Shown: one piece after another, positions 8,299-16,268 of the stretch
Layout: every line of letters begins with the position of its first letter
Numbering within the stretch: the first letter of the stretch is position 1
Origin: DASWOJ01 sp964242415
GTDB lineage: Bacteria > Pseudomonadota > Alphaproteobacteria > Acetobacterales > Acetobacteraceae
Assembly: GCA_964242415.1 (NCBI GenBank)
Contig: CAXTAT010000036.1
Span: 1-51,056, forward strand
Direction: 5' to 3'
Length of the DNA stretch: 51,056 nucleotides
Made by a program: the position numbers and the translations under genes
Notes under the pieces: generated by a model
What the model was told of the DNA's origin: nothing
Database searches by the model: none
Seen by the model: only the letters and a program-made list of their open reading frames with translations

Positions 8299-8925
8299 AT
8301 GCGACTGCTTCCTGACGACGTGCTGCTGGTGGTGGATGTGCAGGGGGACTTCCTGCCCGGCGGCAGCCTGGCCGTTCCAGACGGCGACGCCGTGATCGGG
8401 CCGATCAACCGCCTGGGCGCCCGGTTCGGCCATGTCCTGCTCACCCAGGACTGGCATCCGCCCGGCCACGTCTCCTTCGCAGCCAGCCATCCCGGCCGGG
8501 TGCCGTTCGAGACCATCGAGTTGCCCTATGGACGGCAGGTGCTCTGGCCCACCCACTGCGTGCAGGGCACCCCCGGCGCGGCGCTGGCGCCCGGCCTGGA
8601 GCTGCCACGGGCGGAACTGGTGATCCGCAAGGGGTTCCGCGCCGACGTGGACAGCTACTCCGCCTTTTCCGAGGCGGACCGGCGCACCCCGACGGGACTG
8701 GCCGGTTACCTGCGGGACCGTGGCCTGGGACGTATCTTCCTTGCCGGACTCGCCACCGACTTCTGCGTGGCCTGGAGCGCGCTGGATGCCGTGTCCGCCG
8801 GGTTCGAGGCCTGGGTCATCGAGGATGCCTGCCGTGCCATCGACACCGGCGGGTCGCTCGGCCAGGCCTGGCAGGCCATGGGCCGGGCAGGGGTGGGCCG
8901 CATCGCGGGCGATGCGCTGGCCTGA
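8299..8925 (+). CDS. pncA: Nicotinamidase (bifunctional nicotinamidase/pyrazinamidase)
   Basis: Cytoplasmic amidohydrolase that converts nicotinamide to nicotinate in NAD salvage. The catalytic triad of the family is visible: Asp13 (VVDVQGDF), Lys111 (VIRKGF) and Cys156 (GLATDFCV). The metal site is at Asp51 and His53 (TQDWHP) and His86 (WPTHCVQG). At 208 residues it is of normal length. It stands alone on this strand, with the secreted-protein gene divergent upstream and a small acidic-protein gene convergent downstream, separated by a hairpin. Confidence 0.93.
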   Translation: MRLLPDDVLLVVDVQGDFLPGGSLAVPDGDAVIGPINRLGARFGHVLLTQDWHPPGHVSFAASHPGRVPFETIELPYGRQVLWPTHCVQGTPGAALAPGLELPRAELVIRKGFRADVDSYSAFSEADRRTPTGLAGYLRDRGLGRIFLAGLATDFCVAWSALDAVSAGFEAWVIEDACRAIDTGGSLGQAWQAMGRAGVGRIAGDALA

Positions 8926-8940
8926 CCGGGATGCCGCCCA

Positions 8941-8991
8941 CGCCGTGGCCGGCCCCGTGAGAACTGCCGCTCACAAGGCCGGCCCGTGGCG
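8941..8991. terminator. Convergent hairpin between pncA and the small acidic protein
   Basis: A compound inverted repeat: GGCCGGCC at 8947-8954 with GGCCGGCC at 8977-8984, and GTGAG (8957-8961) with CTCAC (8970-8974) inside it. It lies between two converging stop codons, so a bidirectional terminator is plausible. There is no T-run. Confidence 0.5.
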
Positions 8992-8998
8992 TCCTCGG

Positions 8999-9244
8999 CT
9001 ACTTGTTCGTCCGGCCCAGCTTGCCGGGGTTCACGCCGCCGCCCTTGGCGCCGTCGCTTACAACGTCGCCCTCGACGGTGTTGTCGGCTTCGATGTCCTC
9101 CGGGTCCACGCCGGTGCGGGCGAAGGCGCCCTTCGACGCGCCGATCCCCGGGTTGCGCTCAAGGTCGTCCTGCAACGGCGGCACGTCGGCGCCGAGGTCG
9201 TCGGGACCGGCCGGCGGATGCTTCGGGTGCTTGGATGAGGTCAT
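8999..9244 (-). CDS. Small hydrophilic acidic protein of unknown function
   Basis: 81 residues, highly polar, rich in Asp, Pro and Gly and with no cysteine, predicted to be disordered. The start at 9244 has a strong AGGAG site 8 bases upstream, which argues for real translation; a longer frame to 9328 has no such support. The sequence contains several short acidic phrases (GPDDLGADVPP, GVDPEDIEADN) ending in a Gly/Lys tail. No family is recognised. Its composition recalls small stress-induced hydrophilic proteins, but that is only a resemblance. Confidence 0.6.
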   Translation of the reverse strand: MTSSKHPKHPPAGPDDLGADVPPLQDDLERNPGIGASKGAFARTGVDPEDIEADNTVEGDVVSDGAKGGGVNPGKLGRTNK

Positions 9245-9497
9245 GTTGGTCTCCTGGTCAACGGGCTTCTCGCGCCGTGCCGGGCGCACCGGCCTGGCGG
9301 AGAGTGGTGGGCAAGCGCCGCCCTGCAACGCCTGCCGGCATCCCCGTCAACGCGGTGGCCCGGCCAAAGGTGCCGAACCCTGCCATGCATTTGCCGCCGA
9401 ACCCCCGCTCGCGGCCTGCGCACTGCTCGGACAGGCTGTTCATCCTTGCCTGCAACGCCTGCGGCATGGGATCACGCTGGCACGTGTTGGGGATGCG

Positions 9498-10082
9498 ATG
9501 ATGTCAGCCACTACGATAGATGGGACACAGGCGGCAGGCGGCGGGCGATACGGCAGCGTCGCCCAGGCGTTCCACTGGCTGGTGGTCGCCATGCTGGCGG
9601 GGCAGTACTCGGTCGCGCTTTGGCTGTCCTACGTGCTGCCGAAGTCTGCCGAGGACGACCTGATCGCCTGGCACTTCTCGCTCGGTTCCAGCATCGCCGT
9701 GATCATGGTGCTGCGGCTGGCCTGGCGGCTGACGCACCCGCCGCCGCCGGCACCGCGGGACCTGTCGGTCGGCGTGCGGATGCTGTCGCGCGCGACGCAT
9801 TGGGTGTTCTATGGCGTGTTCATCGTCCTGCCGTTCCTCGGCTGGGCGGCGGCGTCCGCGGATGGCGCCCGGGTGAAGCTGGCCGGGCTGATCCCGCTGC
9901 CGCTGCTGGTCCCCAAGGGCGACCCGTTCGGCAAGGCGATGCAGACCGTCCATCCCGCCATCGCCATCACGCTGCTCGCGGTCATCGCGCTGCACATCGC
10001 GGGCGCGCTGTATCACGCCCTGGTGAAGCACGATGGCGTGCTGGGGCGGATGCTGCCGGGCCGGCGGACGGACCTGGCCTAG
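9498..10082 (+). CDS. Cytochrome b561 family membrane protein
   Basis: Four-helix di-heme inner-membrane protein (CybB type) that shuttles electrons from quinol. It has 194 residues and four hydrophobic segments at about 25-48, 58-78, 100-120 and 152-175. Candidate heme ligands are His26 (FHW), His59 (AWHFSLG), and His152, His166 and His173 in the last helix, matching the usual arrangement. Tandem ATGs at 9498 and 9501 follow a GGGGA site. An upstream in-frame extension overlaps the opposite-strand small gene and is not credible. Confidence 0.88.
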   Translation: MMSATTIDGTQAAGGGRYGSVAQAFHWLVVAMLAGQYSVALWLSYVLPKSAEDDLIAWHFSLGSSIAVIMVLRLAWRLTHPPPPAPRDLSVGVRMLSRATHWVFYGVFIVLPFLGWAAASADGARVKLAGLIPLPLLVPKGDPFGKAMQTVHPAIAITLLAVIALHIAGALYHALVKHDGVLGRMLPGRRTDLA

Positions 10083-10154
10083 GACAAGCTGGTTGGCAAC
10101 GAAGGGACGGCGATGCACGTTGTCCATGCCCTACCAACACCGCGAAGGTTGATC

Positions 10155-10943
10155 ATGTCCGGCAAGCCCTACCTCCGTATTGGCCAGATCGTTCCCAGCT
10201 CCAACACGACGATGGAGACGGAAATTCCCGCCCTGTTCCGCGCCCGCGAGACCGTCGCGCCGGAGCGCTTCACCTTCCACTCCAGCCGGATGCGGATGAA
10301 GAAGGTGACCAAGGCGGAGCTGGAAGCAATGGACCGCGACTCCGACCGCTGCGCGCTGGAGCTGTCGGACGCGCGGGTGGACGTGCTGGGTTACGCCTGC
10401 CTGGTGGCGATCATGAGCATGGGCAAGGGCTACCACCGCGAAAGCGAGGCCCGGCTGCATGGCCGCACCGTGGAGAACGGCGGCCCGGCGCCCGTGGTGA
10501 CCAGCGCCGGGGCGCTGATCCATGGCCTGCGGACCATCGGCGCCAAGCGCATCGCCGTGATCGCGCCCTACATGAAGCCGCTGACCCAGCTTGTGTGCGA
10601 CTACATCGAGGCCGAGGGGATCGAGGTGCACGACCGCGTCGCGCTTGAGATCGAGGACAACCTGGAGGTCGGCGCGCGGGACCCGATGCTGGTGCTCGAT
10701 AGCCTGCCAAACCTTAGGTACCAGGGCGTGGACGCGCTGGTGCTGTCGGCCTGCGTGCAGATGCCGTCGCTGGGCGCGATTGCCGAGGCGGAGCGGCGCA
10801 CCGGGCTGCCGGTGGTGTCGGCGTCAGTGTGCACGGCGTTCCAAATGATGGAGCGGCTGGACATAAAGGCCATTGCACCGAACGGGGGCACCTTGCTGTC
10901 TGGCCGGTATGGTCCTGGCGTAACTCGAAGCCAGGCCGCCTGA
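10155..10943 (+). CDS. maiA: Maleate cis-trans isomerase (Asp/Glu racemase superfamily)
   Basis: Cofactor-free isomerase converting maleate to fumarate. The 262-residue product starts with the family's IGQIVPSSNTTMETE segment, in which the N-N/T residues bind a substrate carboxylate. The two catalytic cysteines of the superfamily are present: Cys82 (LGYACLVA) and Cys200 (VLSACVQMPS). The ATG at 10155 has a GAAGG site. The related arylmalonate decarboxylase is an alternative, but it keeps only one cysteine. In context the enzyme could finish either a hydrolytic gentisate route (via maleate) or a nicotinate route; no maleamate amidohydrolase or maleylpyruvate hydrolase is visible. The 3' end runs into a palindromic repeat. 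Confidence 0.82.
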   Translation: MSGKPYLRIGQIVPSSNTTMETEIPALFRARETVAPERFTFHSSRMRMKKVTKAELEAMDRDSDRCALELSDARVDVLGYACLVAIMSMGKGYHRESEARLHGRTVENGGPAPVVTSAGALIHGLRTIGAKRIAVIAPYMKPLTQLVCDYIEAEGIEVHDRVALEIEDNLEVGARDPMLVLDSLPNLRYQGVDALVLSACVQMPSLGAIAEAERRTGLPVVSASVCTAFQMMERLDIKAIAPNGGTLLSGRYGPGVTRSQAA

Positions 10944-10978
10944 CATCAGCCGCCCATAAGCCCGGCTGCTGATGGAGA

Positions 10979-11077
10979 CGTCGTCATTGCGAGCCGGCTG
11001 CGGCGTGGCGATCCAGCGGGGCAGGCGTGGTCCCTGCCGTCCTGGATTGCTTCGCCGCAGTCGGCTCGTAATGACGT
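10979..11077. repeat. Dispersed palindromic element (CATTGCGAG / CAATCCAG type), copy 2
   Basis: CGTCATTGCGAGCCGGCT at the left is mirrored by AGTCGGCTCGTAATGACG at the right, with inner arms GGCGATCCAG and CTGGATTGC around a central hairpin (GGGGCAGGCG...). It is the same element as at 6012-6118, with a few changes in each arm. Confidence 0.8.
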
Positions 11078-11119
11078 AAGAGTTTGCCATAAAGTAACTG
11101 TACTGTTTTCCGGCATATG

Positions 11120-11233
11120 TGGCTGGATGGTATAGTTCCACTCGCCGTGGAACGGGTCACGGGCGATGTTGAGGACTGCCATGTCCTGGTCGGAGACGCT
11201 GATGCCGCGCGCGTAGGCGCGCGTGTCCAGTTC
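11120..11233 (-). pseudogene. Remnant of an ISAzo13-type transposase C-terminus
   Basis: About 38 codons read as ELDTRAYARGISVSDQD followed by MAVLNIARDPFHGEWNYTI. The pattern Y-x-x-G-I-x-V-S-D followed by FHGEWNYTI-x-P is the conserved C-terminus of ISAzo13-family (Rhodopirellula-type) transposases. Nothing upstream on this strand continues the protein, so only a fragment remains. It marks a past insertion next to the PEP-CTERM gene. The family assignment rests on recall of this motif. Confidence 0.6.
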
Positions 11234-11333
11234 GGGCGCGTGCCGCGGCAGGCGCAGCAATCTCACCTGCACGCCTGAAAAACAAATACCGACACTTCGC
11301 AACGGCTGACGCCTCAAATCTTCGATAATCTAG

Positions 11334-11339
11334 TATAAT
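11334..11339 (+). promoter_or_regulatory. Perfect -10 hexamer upstream of the PEP-CTERM gene
   Basis: TATAAT in an unusually AT-rich stretch for this genome, about 85 bases before the ATG at 11424. No good -35 is found at standard spacing, so the promoter may depend on an activator or an alternative sigma factor. Confidence 0.4.
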
Positions 11340-11423
11340 TCGATGCGCTCCAAGCCAGCATGGCCCAAGCGTGATGATGTGCGGGCCTCTCTCCAGCGAA
11401 CCAAGCCAAGGAATAAATCGCAT

Positions 11424-12062
11424 ATGCGCCCAACAATCGTAGCGGCGCTTGCCGCCGCAGCCATCGCAGCTCACGCATCCTGCGCCGTTGCGTCGCCGAT
11501 CTCGATCACCAACGCGGATTTCTCGAATCCATCGCTGGCGCCCAACGGCATTGTCACCACGGTCGCGGGATGGGCAACCACCGGCGATACGGGCATCACC
11601 CGCCTTCAGCAGCCCCAGGCCACCACGCCAGTCGGCCTGCCGCAGACTGCCTACCTCAACTATGGACAAATTTCGCAGACGCTCGGCGCGACATTGCAGC
11701 AGAACATGGCCTATACCCTCAGCTTCTACTACGTAGCGAGGAGTGACGACCCGTCCGCGAGCGCGGTTGTGGAATTGCTGGCTGGATCGTCGGTTCTCGC
11801 CACCCTTGCGGTCGGCGCGGGCACGGCGAACTCCGTCGCACTTGGCACCTCCGCGCAGGAAACGCTTGCCTACAGCGCCACCGATCCGGGCATGTCGGGG
11901 ACGTTGCAACTGCTGGTGCAGAACACGTCCAACGCTCAGGTCGATGTGACCGGCTTCTCGCTGGATGCAGCCTCCATCAACCCGGTCCCTGAACCGGCGT
12001 CCCTTGTTCTGCTCGGCGCCGGCTTGTTCAGCATTGGCATAGCTCGCCGCAAGCCCGCTTAA
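11424..12062 (+). CDS. PEP-CTERM sorting domain protein
   Basis: Secreted protein of 212 residues. The N-terminal signal peptide ends near VASPIS. The C-terminus has the full sorting signal: VPEPASLVLLGAGLFSIG, then the basic tail ARRKPA, that is the PEP motif, a transmembrane segment and a positive cluster recognised by exosortase. The body (about 25-185) is predicted to be beta-rich, with Thr, Ser, Ala and Asn as in carbohydrate-binding or jelly-roll folds; no specific domain is assigned. The ATG has an AAGGA site about 12 bases upstream. A strong hairpin follows the stop. GC is lower than in the neighbours and a transposase remnant lies just upstream, so acquisition by transfer is likely. 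No exosortase gene is in the window. Confidence 0.88.
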   Translation: MRPTIVAALAAAAIAAHASCAVASPISITNADFSNPSLAPNGIVTTVAGWATTGDTGITRLQQPQATTPVGLPQTAYLNYGQISQTLGATLQQNMAYTLSFYYVARSDDPSASAVVELLAGSSVLATLAVGAGTANSVALGTSAQETLAYSATDPGMSGTLQLLVQNTSNAQVDVTGFSLDAASINPVPEPASLVLLGAGLFSIGIARRKPA

Positions 12063-12076
12063 GCCGCGCAGGGTCC

Positions 12077-12110
12077 CCCGCCGGGCTAGTCCTTCTCCAC
12101 GCCCGGCGGG
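12077..12110 (+). terminator. Hairpin after the PEP-CTERM gene
   Basis: Perfect 10-bp inverted repeat CCCGCCGGGC (12077-12086) and GCCCGGCGGG (12101-12110) with a 14-base loop, 15 bases after the stop codon. It is followed by a short pyrimidine-rich stretch rather than a clean T-run. Confidence 0.7.
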
Positions 12111-12539
12111 CCTGCCTTGTCACCATCGGCGTTTCAGCTTCAGCCACCGTTTAGCTTGGTGCCGATCCAGAAGTTTGGAGTTTGTGCCGGGTAGTTTGCT
12201 TGCTGTCGGAGCTTGCCGGATTTCTCGCCACCTCCGAATGTGGAGGGTTTGCATTTAAGTTCAGCTTTGCGGGCAGCCCATTGCTTCCGATTCCGTCCCC
12301 ACTAAGACCGGCCAGGCGCGTGTTCCATGTCGTGATCCCGTAGAAACCACTACTGGGGGTCTTGACCTTCACGACTCGATACAAAACAACCACGCCGATA
12401 TCAACTGGCAGAGTATCGACGGTGCGCGACAATCAACGCAGGACAAGCGCACTCATCTTATGGCGCTCTCTTAGGCTCGGGCGGAAACCCGGTTGAGGAC
12501 GCCTGGCCATGAACTGGCTTCCGTAGCGTAGGCAGGCCG
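12111..12539. other. Low-GC intergenic segment without a recognisable gene
   Basis: About 430 bases with clearly lower GC than the flanks. A minus-strand open frame at 12151-12432 (93 codons) exists, but it has no ribosome site and no recognisable similarity. The composition and the neighbouring transposase remnant suggest the right part of an acquired island. Confidence 0.5.
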
Positions 12540-13898
12540 CTACTCCGGCAACGGCCTGCCCTTCGTTTCCGGCAGGAACCACGGCACGACCAGGCCCAGC
12601 ACGTAGATCAGCCCAAGCGTCACCGCCGTGCGCGGGATGCCGCCGAAGAACGGGATCAACACCCCGGCCAGCACCGGAAACAGGCAGGCGATCAGCCGCG
12701 TCGCGTTGAAGATAAAGCTGGCCGCCGTCGAACGCACGCTGGAGGTGAACAGCTCCGACGGGTAGATCGCCATCCAAGAGTACGCGCACCCCAGCGTGAA
12801 GAACCCATTGACGAACGCGGAGGCCAGCAGCGCCTCCGGCGTGTGCAGCCACAAGTAGGTGACAGGCACCATCACTAGCGACCCGGCATAGGCGAACAGC
12901 AGGTAGGCCCGTCGCCCCCACGACTGCATCAGGAAACCCGACAGCAAGTACGCTACAACGGCGCCGCTGGTGTAGATCAGCGACGCCCAGTTGCCCCAAG
13001 CCTCCGGCGCCGCATAGCCCGCCGCCCGCGCCATCCCCGTGGTGTAGCGGTCCAGCAGGTTCGCCACCGCCCACCAGCCCACCGTGGTCGCCAGCGACAG
13101 CAGGAACATCAGCAGCACCCGGCGGCGGCTTTCAGGCTCGCGGAAGATTTCCGTCAGCGTGAACGGCCGCTTGCCGCCCGCTGTCGCCACACCGTGCGCC
13201 GAGACGCCCTCGGTGGCGTTCCACCGCTGCTCGCGGATGGCGGTCAGCCACTTCTCGCTCTCCCCCACATTGCGGCGGATATACAGCACGAACACCGCCG
13301 GCAGCGCCCCGATGACGAACATCAGCCGCCAGGTCTCACCGCCCAGCGGACTCCAGGCGTTCAGCACCAGCCAGACCAGGGCGGCCAGGAAGGTGCCCCA
13401 GCCGAACCCGGACTGCAGCAGGCCGCAGCCGACCGGCCGCGCCCGCTCCGGCCAGGTCTCGGCCAGCAGGGCGACGCCGGTGCTCCACTCGCTGCCCATG
13501 GCGATGCCGGTCAGGAAGCGCAGCCCGAGCATGGCCCAGAAGCCGGTCGCCAGCGCGGTGAACCCGGTGAACACGGCATACAGGAACACCGACCACAGCA
13601 TCATCCGCTTGCGCCCGACGTAGTCCGCCATGACACCGCCGACCAGCCCGCCCAGGCCCCAGCCCAGCAAGGTGCCGCCGATGGCAACGCCGGCCCAGAA
13701 CGGCGTCGCCGCCACCTGGCCCGGCGCCAGCAGCGACCGCAGCATCATGGGCAGCACCAGGAACAGCGCAAAGGACTCGAAGCCGTCGAAAATCCAGCCC
13801 ATGAAGCTCGCCGCCAGGATGCGCCAGTGCATCGGCTGCAGCCCGGTGTACCAGGGCTGCCGCAGCAGGCCCGCCTGGCTGGTAGTGATCTCGCTCAT
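12540..13898 (-). CDS. MFS transporter, aromatic acid:H+ symporter (AAHS) type
   Basis: Inner-membrane major facilitator of 452 residues with about 12 hydrophobic segments. The loop 2-3 signature is visible as GGVMADYVGRKRMML, preceded by the first-helix motif GWIFDGFESFALFL, where an acidic residue in helix 1 (D-G-F-E) matches the D-G-x-D site of AAHS carriers such as BenK and PcaK. It probably imports an aromatic or other organic acid; an association with the gentisate genes 10 kb away is plausible but not shown. The ATG at 13898 has a GGGGAA site. It is divergent from the CoA transferase gene at 14045, with 146 bases between starts. Confidence 0.85.
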   Translation of the reverse strand: MSEITTSQAGLLRQPWYTGLQPMHWRILAASFMGWIFDGFESFALFLVLPMMLRSLLAPGQVAATPFWAGVAIGGTLLGWGLGGLVGGVMADYVGRKRMMLWSVFLYAVFTGFTALATGFWAMLGLRFLTGIAMGSEWSTGVALLAETWPERARPVGCGLLQSGFGWGTFLAALVWLVLNAWSPLGGETWRLMFVIGALPAVFVLYIRRNVGESEKWLTAIREQRWNATEGVSAHGVATAGGKRPFTLTEIFREPESRRRVLLMFLLSLATTVGWWAVANLLDRYTTGMARAAGYAAPEAWGNWASLIYTSGAVVAYLLSGFLMQSWGRRAYLLFAYAGSLVMVPVTYLWLHTPEALLASAFVNGFFTLGCAYSWMAIYPSELFTSSVRSTAASFIFNATRLIACLFPVLAGVLIPFFGGIPRTAVTLGLIYVLGLVVPWFLPETKGRPLPE

Positions 13899-14044
13899 GC
13901 GTTCCCCGCGCGTTCGCCGGCCGTTCCGCTGGCCTGTTCCACGGTGCAGGGTGTCGGAGAACGGCCACCGGTTCAAGCCGTCGAACAGCCTTGGCAAGCG
14001 GCCAGGCGGTCGCCAATCTGGCCGGCCACAGCGAGGACACCACG

Positions 14045-15352
14045 ATGGGCGAGGCCACAAGCACGGGGGGCAAGGCCGCAAGCACGGGGGGCGAAGCCGC
14101 AAGCACGGGGCGCGAAGCCGCAAGCACCGGGAACGCGGCGGCGGGCACCGGCCTGCTGTCGGGCCTGCGGGTGCTGGAGCTGGGCCACTTCGTCGCAGCG
14201 CCCTTCTGCACGCGGCTGCTGGCGGACCTGGGCGCCGACGTCATCAAGATCGAGCCGCCCGGCAGCGGCGACCCGGTGCGGCAGTGGGGGATGCAGGTGG
14301 ACGGCCACTCGCCCTGGTGGTCCCTGCACGGGCGCAACAAGCGGTCCGTCACCCTGAACCTGAAGCACCCGAAGGCGAAGGACCTGGTGCTGCGGATGGC
14401 CACCGGGTGCGACGCGCTTGTGGAGAACTTCCGCCCGGGCGGGCTGGCGAAAATGGGGTTGGGAGCAGAAGCATTGCGCGCGGTGCGGCCGGACCTGGTG
14501 GTGGCGCACATTTCCGGCTTCGGCCAGGACGGACCCTACCGGGACCGCGCGGCATTCGGCGTGATCGGCGAGGCGATGGGGGGCCTGCGCCACTTGACCA
14601 ACCATCCGCCGGGCCTGTCCGATCTGCCGCCGGTGCGGGTGGGGGTCAGCATCGGCGACTCCTTGGCCGGGCTGTATGCCGCGTTCGGCGTCATGGCGGC
14701 GCTGTGGCAGCGCGACCGCAAGGGCGGCGACGGCCGCGGGCGCACGCTGGACGTGGCGCTGACGGAGTCTGTGCTGAGCTTGATGGAGGGCCTGCTGCCG
14801 GAGTACGGCGCCGTCGGGTCGATACGGCAGCCCACGGGGTCGCGCATCGCCACCGCCGCGCCCACCAGCGCCTACCCGACCCAGGACGGCAAGTGGGTGC
14901 TGATCGCCGCCAACTCGGACCCGCTGTTCACCCGGCTGGCGGCGCTGATCGGGCAGCCCGGCCTTGCTTCGGACCCCGACTTCTCCAACAACCCCGCCCG
15001 CGTCCGCAACGTGGAGGCTTTGGACGGTATCATCGAGGCCTGGACCCGCGGTTTCGACGCCGCCGACGTGGATGCGCGGCTGACCGGGGCCGACATCCCC
15101 TGCACCCTGGTCTATACCGCCGCCGAGGTTGCCGCCGACCCGCAGTTCCGCCATCGCGGCATGGTGCGGACGGTCGAGGACCCGCTGACCGGCCCGTTGC
15201 TGCACCCCGGCATCGTGCCGCACATCCCCGAAAGCCCCGGCGCGATCCGCTGGCCCGGCCCGGCGGTCGGCGCCCATACCGACGAGGTGCTGGCCGAACT
15301 GGGGTTTGGGCCGGCGGAGGTTGCTGCCCTGCGGCACGACAAGGTGGTCTAG
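14045..15352 (+). CDS. CaiB/BaiF family (class III) CoA transferase
   Basis: Cytoplasmic CoA transferase of 435 residues that moves CoA between carboxylic acids through an aspartyl-CoA intermediate. After an unusual N-terminal extension the family sequence begins at about residue 37 (LLSGLRVLELGHFVAAPFC), continues with the ADVIKIEPP segment and NKRSVTLNLK, and has the presumed catalytic Asp205 in VSIGDSLAGLYA. Substrates are unknown. The first 35 residues are four copies of a seven-residue (K/G/R)xAASTG repeat encoded by 21-bp tandem repeats and are not part of the fold. The ATG at 14045 has a GAGG site 9 bases upstream; an ATG inside the family domain is not available, so the repeats are probably translated. 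It is divergent from the MFS transporter and may share its substrate. Confidence 0.87.
   Translation: MGEATSTGGKAASTGGEAASTGREAASTGNAAAGTGLLSGLRVLELGHFVAAPFCTRLLADLGADVIKIEPPGSGDPVRQWGMQVDGHSPWWSLHGRNKRSVTLNLKHPKAKDLVLRMATGCDALVENFRPGGLAKMGLGAEALRAVRPDLVVAHISGFGQDGPYRDRAAFGVIGEAMGGLRHLTNHPPGLSDLPPVRVGVSIGDSLAGLYAAFGVMAALWQRDRKGGDGRGRTLDVALTESVLSLMEGLLPEYGAVGSIRQPTGSRIATAAPTSAYPTQDGKWVLIAANSDPLFTRLAALIGQPGLASDPDFSNNPARVRNVEALDGIIEAWTRGFDAADVDARLTGADIPCTLVYTAAEVAADPQFRHRGMVRTVEDPLTGPLLHPGIVPHIPESPGAIRWPGPAVGAHTDEVLAELGFGPAEVAALRHDKVV
14057..14140 (+). repeat. 21-bp tandem repeat, 4 copies, at the CoA transferase 5' end
   Basis: Units start at 14057, 14078, 14099 and 14120 with the core (G/A)CAAGCAC(G/C)GGG. 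The second and third copies differ at a single base and the outer copies diverge more. Unit length is a multiple of three, giving the repeated peptide AASTGGE/AASTGRE. Confidence 0.9.
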
Positions 15353-15385
15353 CCTCCCGCCGGCTCGGCCCGCCCTATGCCCCGC

Positions 15386-16267
15386 TTATACAGCACGGCG
15401 ATCGTCCATCGGCGTCCAGCGCAACGGCAGGGCCGCGGGCCGCCGCCAGCCTGCCGTGACCGCCAGCGACCACTGCCGTTCCGCACCAGGAAGCGCACCG
15501 GGGACCCACTCCACCGCCGCCCGTCCCTGCAACTGCAGCAGGCCGCCGGTCTGGAAATCCACGAACAGCAGGGCGGCCCGGGGGTCGAGCAGCAGGTTGC
15601 CCAGCGTGTTAAAATATCGGTTGCCGCGGTAGTCCGGCACCAGCAGCACGTCGCCATCCACCTGGACGAAGCCGGGGGGGCCGCCGCGGTGCGAGATGTC
15701 CAGGCCGCCCGCCGCCCCGCCGCCGGGTCCGCTCCCTGATGCGACAAAGCAGGTGTCGGCCCCGGCGATCACGGCGCGCGCCGCTGCATCCAGCCCGGCC
15801 AGCCGCTGCACGGGCCCGGGCGCGACGGCCGGGGCAGGCGCGACCTGCCGCATCTGGATGTACTTCGGGCAGTTACCGAAGCTCTGCCGCACGGCGACGC
15901 TGAAGCCGGCGGATCCGACATCATGCAGCGTGCCGTTCAGGCGGCTGCGCCGCCGGGTCGCCAGGTCGATGCCCAGCAGGCCCGTCGCACCGCCGTCGCA
16001 CAGCCCGGCGGCGGCGGGGTCGGCCGGGTCCAGGGCGGCGGCCACCCGCAATGTGCCGGCGTCGGGGCTGGACAGGAAGCCCGGCGCCCCGGCCACCGCC
16101 GTCGCCACCGGCCAGCCGTCCGCGTCCGCCACCGCCATGAACAGCAGCGGGAGCCCGGCGATGAACAGCCGTTGCTGGTCAGGCATCTCCGGCCGGATCG
16201 GGGCGGTGGGCAGCACGAAGCCGGCCTGCGCCTGCGCCGCCCGCTCGCCGGGGTGGAACACGTCCAT
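15386..16267 (-). CDS. Pyridoxamine 5'-phosphate oxidase-fold flavin-binding protein
   Basis: 293 residues made of two split-barrel halves, as in the large PNPOx-like proteins. The diagnostic segment SFGNCPKYIQMR lies near the middle; the second half contains GFVQVDGDVLLVPDYRGN, GNLLLDPRAALLFVDF and RAAVEWV, typical strands of the flavin or heme-binding barrel. The biochemical role of this subgroup is not known. The start codon follows the stop of the GST gene after one base (TAG-G-ATG), so translation is coupled and the two proteins probably act together. Confidence 0.82.
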   Translation of the reverse strand: MDVFHPGERAAQAQAGFVLPTAPIRPEMPDQQRLFIAGLPLLFMAVADADGWPVATAVAGAPGFLSSPDAGTLRVAAALDPADPAAAGLCDGGATGLLGIDLATRRRSRLNGTLHDVGSAGFSVAVRQSFGNCPKYIQMRQVAPAPAVAPGPVQRLAGLDAAARAVIAGADTCFVASGSGPGGGAAGGLDISHRGGPPGFVQVDGDVLLVPDYRGNRYFNTLGNLLLDPRAALLFVDFQTGGLLQLQGRAAVEWVPGALPGAERQWSLAVTAGWRRPAALPLRWTPMDDRRAV

Positions 16268-16268
16268 C

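Larger units (their letters stand above)
10944..11423. other. Intergenic island: palindromic repeat, transposase remnant, promoter
   Basis: 480 bases between maleate isomerase and the PEP-CTERM gene. The left part (10979-11077) is a dispersed palindromic repeat; the middle (11120-11233, minus strand) is a decayed transposase C-terminus; the right part has low GC and carries a perfect TATAAT ahead of the PEP-CTERM gene. No intact gene is seen. Confidence 0.7.

Noticed and set aside
8299..10943. A nicotinate degradation cluster (nicotinamidase plus maleate isomerase)
   Set aside because: None of the ring-hydroxylating or maleamate genes are present; two genes on the same strand with unrelated genes between do not make a pathway.
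12151..12432. 93-codon minus-strand frame in the low-GC island
   Set aside because: No start signal, no recognised similarity, overlaps nothing conserved; listed only as part of the intergenic description.
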